This document shows, piece by piece, positions 33,462-44,258 of a stretch of 64,000 bases of DNA (positions within the stretch are counted from its first letter, which is position 1; each line of letters opens with the position of its first letter). Made by a program: the position numbers and the translations under genes. Origin of the DNA: Entophlyctis helioformis (Eukaryota > Chytridiomycota > Chytridiomycetes > Chytridiales > Chytriomycetaceae); NCBI GenBank assembly GCA_025526915.1, contig JAHLKH010000102.1, positions 1-64,000 of the forward strand. The letters run 5' to 3'. The notes beneath the pieces were generated by a model. That model did not search any database. It was not told the DNA's origin and saw nothing but the letters and a program-made list of their open reading frames with translations.

Positions 33462-35795
33462 CTAAACACCAGCCGTCGTTGTTGGATCCCCGACGCCACC
33501 GGGAACCACATATGTGGGATTGACATGCTCGACCGTCTGCTCGTAGATGGGATTCATCTGCGCGTTGCTGGATGTATGGTCGAGCGCCGTCTCGAGCATG
33601 CGTGATCGCGAGGTCGCCTTGTTGCGGTACATCATCACGGCGGCGGCGGCGACTCCTGCAGCGCCAAGAACGCTGCCTGCGATTGCACCCGTGGTTGCGC
33701 CGTCCGGGCCGCCACCCGATGATCCGCCGCTGCTGTTGCTGTTGCTGTTGGTGTTGCCGTTGTTATTGTTGTTGTTGTTGTTGTTACCACCGCCGTTGCC
33801 GCCGTTGTCGTTGTTACCATCGTTGTTGTCTTCACCGTCATTTGACGGTGGGTGTGGGTTGACACTGCCTTGGTCATCTGTAAGGGTTGGTTTAGGCGAC
33901 GAAGACGAAGACGTGGCAAGTGACGGGCGAGTCGTGGTGGTGCGTGGCACGCTTGTCACCGCAGCCGTTTGCAGAGTCGATGTTGCTGGTCTGGCAGTCG
34001 TGGTGGTTGGCGCTGGCGATGACGTGGCAGTTGGTGCACTAGAAGACGCCGCCCTGGAAGCCAGTGTTGACGTGGTAGTCGATCGCGTTGTTGTGGTCGT
34101 GGTGGTGGTTGTTGTGGCTGGCCGTGTTGTAGTAGTTGTTGTGGGAAGACGCGTTGTAGTTGTGGATGATGCCCGCAACGTCGATGTTGTAGTCGTGGTC
34201 GTTGTCGTCGTGGTCGTGGTCGTCATGGTCGTTGTCGTCGTGGTCGTGGTCGTAGTTGTTGCTGGAACAGGCGGCGGCACACAGACAGCAAGATCGCCCA
34301 ACGGACCAAGCAGCCCCGCATCCATCAATGCATCCGCGGCCTGATCGCAGTCATTCACAAACTGCAGCGAGTACAGCCGCATGCTGCCACCTCCGCGCAG
34401 CACCATCGACTGCAGCGACTGCGACAGCCCAAACATGGCGAGCTGGTCCAGCGTGCCGGCCACATCGAATCCCGTGTAGGTGATGTTGCCGCTGCTCGGG
34501 TCAGCAGCCAACACGTGCGAGTTCAGCACCGAGTTGCCGTACTGCAGATGCGTGGTGAACGTGTCTTCGCGGTTGGATCCGAGCGACACGCCTGCGGTGA
34601 GATTGAGACGGTAGCGGTTCGAGTCGTCCCACGCCGAGATGGGCCCGCGCACGTTGCCGTTAAAGTCGGACTTGGTGAACAGCGAGACGGATGCAGATGT
34701 CGACAGGATGCGTGTGGCTGTGGCGTTGATCTCGGCCTGCCACGGCGGCTGGAGCGTGAGCGTGTCCTTGGACGAGCGGAACCGCAGAAAGTCCGACATG
34801 GACTCGTCGTACCAGAGGACAGACGGCTCGAACGGCGGCTCAAAGAGAAGAGACGGGTACAGGGCTTCGTTGGGTTGCTCGATCGGCTGGCTGGCAAAAG
34901 CGAGTGTCTGGCCTGGCTGGCGGTTGGCTCTGCAGGAGCATGTCACACCAAGTCAGAAGATGGGCTGGATCCAACGTAGCCACGTCGACACGCGTCATGG
35001 AACACTTACGCAAAGATGGGCTGGTCGCTGTCTTCGTCCGTGATCATCACGACGCTCTTGAGCGCATCTGGACGCCACGCGAGGACGCAGGGACTGTTGC
35101 TGCCGCCCATGCATCGCTGCCCAAGACCTGTGGTCGCCAGCGACACCGATCCGTCAGGACCGAAAGCTAGCACAGAGCGGAGTGCCTCAAGTCCCGACTC
35201 CTGCTCTCCCCAGCCATTTGCAGGGCCGGTCGTGCCCGCCAAGGCCGATAGCGTGCCAAACAGCAGCGTGGCGTTGGGCTGAAACGCGGTGACGTGTATT
35301 GAACGCGGCCAACGCGCGACAAGGGGGTGCCAATAGTGCCAATGACCCCCACAGCCCCCCCCCATTCAGCGAGTCAGACACGAGTCACGGGCAAGAGCAC
35401 ATACCAAGCGATATCGAATCAGCCAGGTCGCACGCAGGTTGCAGACGCACCTGGAATGGCTGCACGATCATGGCCTGACCGCCAAACGCCACCACACCGT
35501 AACGGATGTTCGTGTAGCCCTTGGCGCGCAGTGCGTTGGTCATGGCCGGCACGCGTGTTACGAGGGTCGTGAGATACGACTCCATTCCCGCGCTTGCGTC
35601 GACGAGAAACAGAGCATCAATCGGCTGCGAGCAGCTGGGTGATTGCAAACTTGGCCGTGTCTGCACGCTCACGGGCCGAGTTGTGATGGCCATGGGCAGC
35701 GCTGTGACGGCCATTGGGGCGAGCAGCGCGATCCAGACCGACGATGCCAGCAGCATGGCCAGCGCTCTTGGAGTATTCTTGGATGCTTTGGACAT
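33462..35795 (-). CDS. Type I vWA membrane protein with integrin-beta/Sib-like NPxY tail
   Basis: Three exons (35795-35405, 35278-35010, 34929-33462). Signal peptide (LAMLLASSVWIALLAPMAVT), then a von Willebrand A domain: PIDALFLVDASAGMESY (MIDAS-like DxSx, last Ser replaced by Gly), RYGVVAFGG, GWGEQESGLEALRSVL, SVVMITDEDSD. A beta-rich ectodomain follows, then a long Thr-rich mucin-like stalk, an Asn/Gly spacer, one helix rich in small residues (TGAIAGSVLGAAGVAAAAVM, two GxxxG), and a short cytoplasmic tail with two NPxY motifs, NPIY and NPTY, seven residues apart. This is the layout of Dictyostelium Sib proteins and of integrin-beta tails that bind talin. No EGF-like Cys repeats. Adhesion receptor role is inferred. 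Confidence 0.82.
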
Positions 35796-36022
35796 TAGGC
35801 ACAGGATTTTTGCAGTTTGTCGAGACGTTGGCAAGCTGTTGTGCGTCCCAAAGCGCGTGCTGTCTGCCACACAAGCACAGTGATGTCATCTCATTTTACG
35901 TCATGCGAGGGGGGTTTGACAATGACGGGGCTTATTCATTTCAAGGATATGTCCCTGCCTCAATGTCTCTCCCTACAAGTCACGAAACAAACACTACAAA
36001 AGGGAGATCTTGCTGCTCTCAA

Positions 36023-39000
36023 TCACGCCATGTGCAGTGGCTCTGGATCGGGCAGGGGCGACGGCGGTCTCGAGTTTGGCCCGTGTCCGCCAAGCACCGA
36101 TGTCTGTGGGAAAGGCGTGCTTCGTGGCGCCGTGCGCATCAGTGGATGTCCAGGGCCGATGTCCATGAATCCAAACAACGAGCTCGATAAAGGCATCTCA
36201 ATCCCAGGCGTCGACGGCATCGGTCCGCTCAGGAATGGCTGAGAAGTAAATGAGTCTGCTCGGACCCCTGCGCTTGGGCAATAGCCGCGACTGTATCCGC
36301 CCCCGTAGGACGAAGGCAGATCACGCTGGGTTTCGCTCCAGACTGAAAGGGTCGGTCTGCTTTCGATGGCTTGCGTGGCAGATGCAGGAGGCCGTAGAGA
36401 CACTGGCGATGCTGACTGTGTCGGATCATGCTGTGGCAAAAACATTGGCGTCTGCGGCTTGAGGAGTGACACAGCCCGCTTCCCAAGCATGGACTGTGCA
36501 GGAACCTTCTGAAAGAGGTCCTGATCCGAGTTGGTCTGCTCAAGGAAGCCGAGGCTGCTGTTGAATGCAGTCTGCGTTACCATGTACGGTGACTGCGACG
36601 ACTGCAAAGGAGACGCTGCGTACGACACGTTTGGCCAAGACGTGCTTCTCGAGGTGGAAGGGCCGGCGGTGGGTTTGCTGCCGTTGCTGGTGCTCGTGTT
36701 GTTTGCCGACAAAATGTCCGAGATCAGGCCCGATCCCTGGAGAGCCGAACTGCTCGCGTTTGGAACAACCACCGAGTCGAGACTGTGGCGACGACTGCGG
36801 GAATTGAGACGCACGCTAAAGTCGTCGTTCCACTGGAGACTGGCTCGGACGGGTGGCTTCCGGGCCGCCTCTTCGAGAACCTGTGCCATCAGGGGCCGCT
36901 GCAGCACAATCTAAAGGTCGAGTGTCAATGTTGGCAAGCGTCAGTCACAAGCCTCAATCAGCATGCCGGGCAATGCATGCATACCTTGTAGTTGTGCCTG
37001 CCGTTGTTGTCCCAGTGCTCTTGGCCACGGACACAGTACCGGATGGCAAACTCGATGCAGTGCGATGTGGCGGTCAGCCCAAACTCGCGGTTGAGATCCA
37101 GCTTGGCAACAAAGCGATCAACGCCCGTGTAGTTGCCCAGGCTTGGAGTCACAACGGCCTTGAAGGATGCGTGCTTGTCCGTGTATGTCGCCCAGTTGTC
37201 GATGGTGTAGCGCACGACGACGCTCTTTTCAAACGCCAGGTTGCGAGCAAGCACAGAGATCTGCAAGACGTTGGCGTTGTTGATGTCGATGTGATCCAGC
37301 ACGACCGACAGGCTGCCAAAGTGAGAGTGGGCAGGCGTGTTCTTCTCTGTGACGATCCAGCGGTCAGAGAGCGCAAATGCCGACGAGACCGAGCCAATGT
37401 CCAAGTTGCCATTGTCGGACACAACCAGCACGTCCGTGTCAGAGACGACGCTGGGCGACTGCGTCTTGTCAAAGAGGCAAATGTGCTCAATGTCGTCTGC
37501 AAACTTGATCGATCGACGGCCAGACGAGTTCTTTCGCACGGGGACGGGAGCGAGAGGCGGCGACAGCATGGGCGATGTGGATAGCCGTTGGGGATGATGC
37601 TGCTGATGTTGGTGCAGCCGATCTTGGACAGGCTGCTTGCGGTTGGTGTTGAGATGCGGTGAATACACAAGGGATGGATCTGGAAGCGCGGCGTCTATGG
37701 CGTCCAAGTCAAAGGATGACGAACGCAGGATCGAGTGAAGAATGGGCTCTGGTGCTGGCTTGGCATGTGGGGTTGGCTCCAACAGGTCGAGCGGCGGCGG
37801 ATCAAGGGGCAGCGGAGAATGTACAAGAGAGGGTTGCTGTGCAGCTTGATCGGCCAGGACGTCGGAGGGAGGCAGGAGAAGCGTTGGTGGCTTGGGTGGC
37901 GATGGCGTCGGCTCATCGACAAGAGTGGCAGTGCCAGATGCCGCAGATGGCGCAGTTGCCGAAATCGTGGCAGTGCTCATGGTTGTTGCCGACGCTGGCA
38001 GTGCAGAGTCCGCATCTGGGGAGCGGAACAAGGCGACAGGCGTAAGGGAGGCCGGCTCGGGAGCATCGGAGCCAGACGGCTTTGCAAAGTTGGAAGGCGC
38101 AGTCGACCGAGATGCGGGCTCGTCAAATGGACGTGTTGGCATTCGCGCATTTGAAGGAGGCGAGAGAGGCGGCGAGTACAAAGCAGGCGGCGTGGAGGAT
38201 GGGCGTACGATGGGGACGGTCGACACGAAGACCGGGTGAGGCGTTGGGAGAGAGGACGCCGATCCCGAACTATGGGGATGCTGGTGGTGGCGATGTGCAG
38301 ACCAGGAAGCAAGTGGGAACGGGATTGGTATGGCGGCTGAATTGGCTGTCGACGAAGACAGCCAAGAGTGCTGTGCGGGCAGAGACATGGCTACTGCCTC
38401 TGCTGCTGCTGCAGGCTGCAGCTGTTGTTGTTGTTGATGATGATGATAGTAGTAGTGCTGATGTTGCTGAGCTGGAACGACCACGGCAGCCGTTGGATGG
38501 TCGCGAATATTGGGCTGTGGCGAAGACCCACGAGGAGCCGAGTTTATGCAGGGGTCGTCGATGGTGTCGGAATGATCGATGCATGACGAGGCCATCGAGC
38601 GGGCGGTGGATGGGTCGGTGGCAAACAGCCGTCTGCGCTGGTCCCACAGCGCCTGAGCCTGGAGCGACACGGCTGCTGGAGAGGATGTGGGTGCCGTCGT
38701 TGATGCCGTCGTTGTCGCAGTCGCAGTCGCAGTCGCAGTGGTTGTTGGCGGTGCGGATAGGGACGCACGGGATGCATGCGACGGGCGTGGAGGAAACGTC
38801 TTTGAGCGCTTGAGCAACGTTTGCGGCGACTTTGCGTTTACAGAGGCGGCCGAGGCGGGATGCATGCGAGACAGTAGTGGCTCGGACTGGGGCATCTTGG
38901 CAAAGGCGGGCGGCGAGCGGTCGATGGCAGCGGCCAGGTCAAGGCGAGAAGCGGGGAAGACGGGAGAGTTGGCCGACGGGGTGCGCAGCTGGGAAAGCAG

Positions 39001-39431
39001 ACCGGCGGACAGCGTCTGATCCAGGTGGGAAGCCGCAACGGCAGCTGCGCCACTGGATGTTTCGCGTCTGCGGCTGGTCTCGTGGGCAGCAGTCGCGGCA
39101 CTCGCCACGGCACTTTCAGCAGATGCGGCCGGTGCGGCCGGTGCGGCCAACGGAGAGCCAGCGGTGGCGCCGAGGGCGGCGAGTCGGACGGGATCTGGCG
39201 AGTGCAGAGCGCAGAGCGCGACAGGGGGAGGGCCGTCTTGGCGAAGGCGACGCTGGAATGGTCAGCGAGGCGGTCTAAGTGATGGTCTGCATGATGGTCT
39301 GCGCGGTGGTCTGGGTGGTGGCAGCAGAGATGCAGGCCCGAGGGCGACACAGCCACGGGCAGGGGGCGGGGCAGGGACCGCGACAGCGCGACGGGCGGGC
39401 GTGGTGGATCCAGAGGGACAGCGACGACCAT
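36023..39431 (-). CDS. Glycogen-targeting PP1 regulatory subunit (CBM21)
   Basis: GAC1/PPP1R3-type protein that recruits protein phosphatase 1 to glycogen. Exon 1 (39431-39357) is joined in phase 0 across a GT-AG intron to a long exon ending near 36983; the last exon (about 36920-36023) starts IVLQRPLMAQVL. A very long Ser/Pro/Gln/His-rich N-terminal region precedes a PP1-binding RVxF-like motif (RRSIKFADD) and a CBM21 starch/glycogen-binding domain: VLQISVLARNLAFEKSVVVR, TIDNWATYTDKHASFK, HCIEFAIRYCVRGQEHWDNN. The tail after CBM21 is about 295 Ser-rich residues. The start at 39431 is inferred because the long exon has no ATG near its 5' end but does have a CAG acceptor. Confidence 0.88.
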
Positions 39432-39552
39432 GCGAGCGTGTGACGGAGAGGGTGAGTGGGCCAGAGTGGGCCAGAGGGGGCCTGGCACCAAGAGACACGA
39501 GCGTGAGACAGGCGGTGAGACACGAGCGAGACACGAGAGAGAGGGCGGCGTG

Positions 39553-39597
39553 CGACAGCGCGAGACAGCGCGAGACAGCGCGAGACAGCGCGAGACA
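39553..39597. repeat. 10-bp tandem array CGAGACAGCG
   Basis: About four and a half near-perfect direct copies of the 10-mer, inside a longer GAGAC-rich purine-biased tract (about 39480-39790). Confidence 0.9.
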
Positions 39598-39860
39598 GGC
39601 AGTGAGGCAGCGCAGGACACGGGTCAGTTGGCGTTGCGTGAGAGACGCGCGGCGAGAGACCGACACGGGCAGCAGCAGGCAGCAGGCAGCGTGGCAGGCA
39701 GGCAGGCAGCAAGAGACACGGACACACAGCAGCAAGAGACGCGCAACAAGAGACACGCAGACAGACAAGCAGACAGAGACCGGCAGCGAGGCATCCGCCA
39801 TGCACTGAATGCGCTCAATGTGCCCTCAATGCCTGAATGCACTGCCTGTCCATGCTCTCA

Positions 39861-39970
39861 ATCCATCCATCCATCCATTCATCCATCCATCCATCCGCTA
39901 TGCATCCATCGATCCACCCTCGCATCCATCCATTGATCCACCCTCGCATCTGCCCTCGCATCCATCGATG
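39861..39970. repeat. CATC/ATCC tetranucleotide array
   Basis: Imperfect (CATC)n with GATCCACCCTCG interruptions, non-coding. Confidence 0.85.
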
Positions 39971-40511
39971 CATCAGGTGATCAGTGCCATGCGGTCTCGA
40001 TGCGGCTTGATGAGCCTGCGGCGCAGCATCCAAGGCGTGCTCACGGCGCGCGCAAGCCTTGCGCGGGATGCGCGGAGCCCGCCCTGTCCGCCCGTCTCGG
40101 CCAGCCAGCCAGGTGGTCTGGCGGTGGGTGGGCCAGATAAGCTGATGTGCGCGGGTGCGGGCGGACAAGCAGATGCGCAGATGAGCCTGCAGCGGAGTTT
40201 GCATGAAACGTCTCGTGACGGCCGGGCTGGCTGCCTGACTCAACCACCGATCCACCCACCACTCCGATCCACATCACATCGCATCGCATCGCATCACACG
40301 ACAGCCAGAAGGACAGCAGCAGTCTTGGGGGGCACTCCTGCAGAGCGGTGGCGTGGGCGGGATGGGGGTGTGGGAGTGGGTGCAAGGGAAGGCGTGGGAC
40401 AGGGGAAGGCGGCTTGCTTACCGGCTGAGCAAGCGGTGCGTTGTTTGCGACAGGTGATTGCACGTCGATTGGCCCGACGCTGCAGAACAGGTGGAGATGA
40501 GGGAGCGGGAC

Positions 40512-40562
40512 GGCTGCTGCTGCTGCTGCTGCTGCTGATGCTGCTGCTGATGCTGATGCTGA
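40512..40562. repeat. (CTG)n/(CTGATG) repeat
   Basis: Uninterrupted CTG run followed by CTGATG variants in non-coding DNA. Confidence 0.9.
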
Positions 40563-41237
40563 CGGGACTGCGATGGGCGTCCTGTCCTTTGCGAGATACG
40601 ATGGGGAGCGATGCGATGCGTGCTTGAACGGATGCCGCTGGTCCTGGCCAAGGCGTGAGCGAGCAAGTCACTGCGGATTGGTGAGTGGTGATCTGCAGCC
40701 AGGAATGTCCAAGGCGGGGTGAGTTTGATGCCTGGCCAGGAAAGGAGACAGCGGAATTGTGCGTCGGGCCGCAAGAGACACGAGCCCATCAGCCTGCAGC
40801 CCGTCTGTGCCTCGCCCCGTCTGTGCCTCGCCCCCGCCGCCATCTGGACAGCCAAATCGAATCTTCCATTGAGGATCAAGGCCAGATGGATCTCAGAGGA
40901 CGCTGCAGTCAGGAGCAGCGGGCAAGGCTGGAGAGGCATGGCCCGCCGCCGCTGCAAGCATAAAGTGTTCATCTCCCTATCACAGCCAAGATCCCGCGCT
41001 GACGCAACTTTCTGCACAATGGCATGATTGCTTGCACGCACCTGCGGTTATCGGTACGGCGGGCCAACTTGGCGATGGCGAATCACGGGCGAATCGTACG
41101 ATAGGAACGAGGTGCGGGGATCGGCGACGTCAACCTCAATGGGGCCAGACGGATTGAGACGGGGGGAAACCAACAAGTGCAGACGTGATGTGACGATAAG
41201 AGGCGTGCTGGACAGGTGTTAGTGTCTGCTTGTGCGC

Positions 41238-41663
41238 TCAGACTGCTTGCCTCGTTGCTGCGCTTGTCGCTCGCCCGTGCCGTTGTTGCGCATCGTATGC
41301 CGGCATGGATGCCGACGTATGCGATACGCTTACATGGGCTGCAACAATGGTGTCGGCGAACAAGCCGAATGCGATGACGCCGGGAACGGCAAAAGCAGCG
41401 ACGAGGCAAGCGGGCCGTGCCAGATAACGTAGCAACGAGACGAGCGAGACGGAACTGGCCAAGAAGGGCGAAAGGAAGGGGCAAAGACGCTGGCTACTAA
41501 CCGGTTCTCGAGGCACAAGAGCGAAGGTATGAGGCAAAGCTGCACTGAAAGCGGCCGCTTCCAAGTGGCCGTTTCGGCTGTGCGAGGTGAATCGTTGTGA
41601 ATCACGATTTTCCTCGGATCGGTCTAGACCGTTCGAGACCGGCCCATTGGAAAGATCAGCCAT
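41238..41663 (-). CDS. Possible small membrane protein, hypothetical
   Basis: Open frame of 141 codons from ATG 41661-41663 (MADLSNGPVSNGLDRSEE). It has a hydrophilic first half and a hydrophobic stretch (ACLVAAFAVPGVIAFGLFAD) that could span a membrane. No family recognised and no introns. Its frame stays open upstream of the ATG, and neighbours are distant. It might be chance in GC-rich DNA. Confidence 0.3.
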   Translation of the reverse strand: MADLSNGPVSNGLDRSEENRDSQRFTSHSRNGHLEAAAFSAALPHTFALVPREPVSSQRLCPFLSPFLASSVSLVSLLRYLARPACLVAAFAVPGVIAFGLFADTIVAAHVSVSHTSASMPAYDAQQRHGRATSAATRQAV

Positions 41664-41826
41664 AATGATTTCATTCTGACTCACGATTGAACCGGGGCAA
41701 TGCCGAAAGGAGGCAGCTCGGACGTCACGGAAATGTTCCAACACGCCACGACACCAAAACGCCACAGGGCCAGCACACACACAGACACACACAGACACAG
41801 CTCGCCTGGAAATGGCGTGCCGTCCT

Positions 41827-43669
41827 CTATGTGCGCAGGATCGACGCGAGCGTCTTGGTTCCACTCGTGCCTGCATTGGGATCGCGGCCATCAATGCCAC
41901 GGCCGCTGCCGTCGTCGTTGAACCGGTGCTTGTGTGTTCCGGTGTATGCCTTGGTGTCTGTCAGACGCTCAAACACGCTGCTGCCCATGCTGCCCGACGT
42001 CGACCGCTTGTTCTGTCACCACGTCCATGGCAAATGTGGATTGCAGTCAGTCAGTCAGTCCAGTCAGTCCAGTCAGTCAGTCCAGTCAGTCAGTCAGTCA
42101 GCACCAGCACGACACACACCAGGCTGCTCAGTGGGGTTGGCTCTGATGGCTTGATGTTGGCAAGGTTGGACGTCGATCGCTTGACCGGACTGCCGACCTT
42201 CTTTGGCTTGCTCGACTGCAGATCTGTCCATCAAGTGTCACAATGCATGCCAAAGTGTCTGTCAGTCGATGCGTTCACCACCAATCCATCTATCCGCCTG
42301 CCTCCATGTGGGCATTGCTGTGCACATCACAGTCCACATGGCAACAGCACGGCAAACAGCCGCTCCATTCGTGTGCTCACCAAGACGCTCGGATGATGCC
42401 GTCACAACTGACTGATGGCCACGCTTGCCACTCGACGTCCCATTGCCGACATGGCTGCTGTTGCTGCTGTTGTGGATCGACGGCGTGATCGAGCTGGTGC
42501 TGTAGCGGCCGTCGGCCATGTTGCTGTTGCTGCCGTATGCTGCCGACAAGGGAACGCCGCGCACATTGCTCTCTTCGCGGTTGGTGATCTTGGCCAGATC
42601 GTTGGTGCGCGACGGCTGGTCGCGTCCAGACATGCCCAGGCCGTTGCCCGACGCATCAAAGCGGTTCTTGTGCGTGCCAGTGTACAGCGTGTGGTCGGTC
42701 ATGCGCTGCGTCACGGCATCGTTGGATGCAGCCTGTGCCATCCAGCAGCCACGAGCCACGAGCCAGCAGCCACGATCAGCCAGCAACCACGAGCCAGCAA
42801 CCACGAGCCAGCAACGATCAGGCAGCCGTCAGTCAACACGCGCGCCGTGCCACATCCCGCAGACCGCCTCACCGTTCCCTGCAGCACGGGTCGCACATTG
42901 CCATTGACAATCGTGCGGATGATGGCTGCAAACGCCTCGGTTGGCGACTTGCTGTTGCCGAACCGCTTGGCCGCAATCAGCCGCAGGGCCGCCTGAAACT
43001 GGTCAAAGTCGATGCGGCGTGCCGTCTTGGCCTTGACCTTGTTGAACATGATGTCAATGTCGGTGGCCGAGATGTCCTTGTCGAGGAGGCCCGAGTCGCG
43101 GCAGAACTTGGCCCAGCGTGCACCTGCAGACGTGCCAATGCCGTTGTGTCGCCCGTGGTTCCGCCCGTGGTGTCGCCCATCCCATCCCAGCCACCAGGCA
43201 GTCGGACACGCAGCGCCAGAGTCGCGGTCCAAGCAGCAGGCAGACGCGAGACGTGCGTGGAGATGGCAAGCAAATGGTCAGTCCAAACGCAATGCACCGG
43301 GCAGGCAGCCAGCCAGCCAGGCAGAGGGTGAGTGGGTTCAAAAGGACGTGTTGGCTGGCCTGCACCACCTGGCCACCGCACAGACTGCCTCGGCAGATGC
43401 CACAAGCCTGCACGGCCGATTGATCGTGCACAAGCGGCTTGTTGTCACCGTCGCCAACTCAAGCAGTGCTGCCAGGTGGGGGGAACAGCCAGCGACATCG
43501 GACACACGGACACACGGACGGACAGACAGACGACAGCCGGACTGCGCCGCTCACCATCCATCGTCGGGCCAGCAAGATCAGTCATGGACCCCATGCTGGA
43601 CAGGTTGCGGGACGACCCGAACTGGCAAAACGACGAGAAGCAGTTGTAAAGATCCTCGATGGTTGCCAT
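41827..43669 (-). CDS. TPPP: TPPP/p25-alpha-like microtubule protein with duplicated C-terminal motif
   Basis: Tubulin-polymerisation-promoting family. Exon 1 (43669-43555) gives MATIEDLYNCFSSFCQFGSS and ends ...PTMDG. Exon 2 (43123-42873) continues ARWAKFCRDSGLLDKDI, DIMFNKVKAKTARRIDFDQF and LRLIAAKRFGNSKSPTEAF, the p25-alpha core. Exon 3 (42732-42381) holds the C-terminal family motif LYTGTHKNRFDASGNGLGMS and a Ser/Asn-rich stretch. A basic exon follows (SSKPKKVGSPVKRS, about 42222-42122). The last exon repeats the motif: YTGTHKHRFNDDGSGRGIDG, ending SILRT at 41827. TPPP proteins bundle microtubules and are largely limited to flagellated lineages. Two C-terminal motifs separated by a basic linker are unusual. 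An intron contains a CAGT array (42044-42101). Confidence 0.88.
42044..42101. repeat. (CAGT)n array in TPPP intron
   Basis: Imperfect CAGT units with CC interruptions between the fourth and fifth coding exons. Confidence 0.9.
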
Positions 43670-43693
43670 CTGTTGATGCTGTCAATGCTGCTG

Positions 43694-43735
43694 TTGACGA
43701 TGTTGTTGACGATGTTGTTGACGATGTTGTTGATG
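43694..43735. repeat. 12-bp tandem repeat upstream of TPPP start
   Basis: ACGATGTTGTTG repeated about three and a half times, beginning 25 bp upstream of the TPPP ATG on the minus strand. It is probably in the 5' UTR or promoter. Confidence 0.85.
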
Positions 43736-43856
43736 ACGGTGCTGTCGATGGCTGGGTAAAGTGCCGCACGATCAACACGGCAGGAAAGCACGGGGGTGGA
43801 TGCACTGACAGACGCTCTTTATTCGTGGCACGCTCCGTCGCAGCACGCTGCCCTTG

Positions 43857-44228
43857 TCACCATGCTGGCGTGCTCGGCTTGGGGACTGGCAGCGCGTCCA
43901 TGCGTCCGCGCCACAGCTCGCGGAAGATCTTGCCCTGCTGCACAGTCGTTGCCAGAATGGGACGCACGTGGCAGGTGCGCACTCGGCCCAGCCAGTCGCC
44001 GACCACGCTGCCGTCTGCCTCGCCGTGGTACACAATCACGTTGCCGGCAAACTTGTGGCCGCCAAAGTGGCTGACGCCGTACACGCCAACGTCTTGGCTG
44101 GTCAGACCCATCTCGCCAAACGCCTTGGTGAACTCGTCCACGAGCATGGGGCCGGCAACATCGCAGCGCTTGTCGCGGCGCTTGTGTGTGCACACAAACA
44201 GGGTCGTCTTGTGGTGCCAGACGCGCAT
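43857..44228 (-). CDS. Short sucrase/ferredoxin-like (Apd1/AIM32-type) protein
   Basis: Single exon, 123 residues. Family blocks in order: LFVCTHKRRDKRCDVAGPML, VYGVSHFGGHKFAGNVIVYH, WLGRVRTCHVRPI and IFRELWRGRMDALP. The family has a thioredoxin-like fold binding a [2Fe-2S] cluster. The product is short because it starts where the C-terminal half of yeast Apd1 or AIM32 begins. No upstream exon can fit: the lipoate-ligase stop is only 30 bp upstream of the ATG. AATAAA on minus at 43818-43823. Confidence 0.85.
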   Translation of the reverse strand: MRVWHHKTTLFVCTHKRRDKRCDVAGPMLVDEFTKAFGEMGLTSQDVGVYGVSHFGGHKFAGNVIVYHGEADGSVVGDWLGRVRTCHVRPILATTVQQGKIFRELWRGRMDALPVPKPSTPAW

Positions 44229-44252
44229 GCCCGTCGATGCGTGCCCCGATAC

Positions 44253-44258
44253 TTTATT
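44253..44258 (-). terminator. AATAAA signal overlapping the lipoate-ligase stop codon
   Basis: The minus strand reads AGA TAA ATAAA at 44263-44253, so the polyadenylation hexamer begins inside the stop codon. It sits 25 bp upstream of the next gene's ATG. Confidence 0.5.

Larger units (their letters stand above)
39432..41237. other. Gene-poor, repeat-rich interval
   Basis: About 1.8 kb with GAGACA-type, CATC and CTG simple repeats and no supported gene. Open frames occur on both strands but show no domain or consistent splicing. It probably contains the PP1-subunit promoter at its left end. Confidence 0.5.

Noticed and set aside
33547..34344. Plus-strand Val-rich frame of 265 codons
   Set aside because: Antisense of the Thr-rich (ACN)n stalk of the vWA protein, which is continuous with the vWA domain and tail on the minus strand.
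39553..39597. Possible CRISPR-like array
   Set aside because: Contiguous 10-bp tandem repeats without spacers, in a eukaryotic context.
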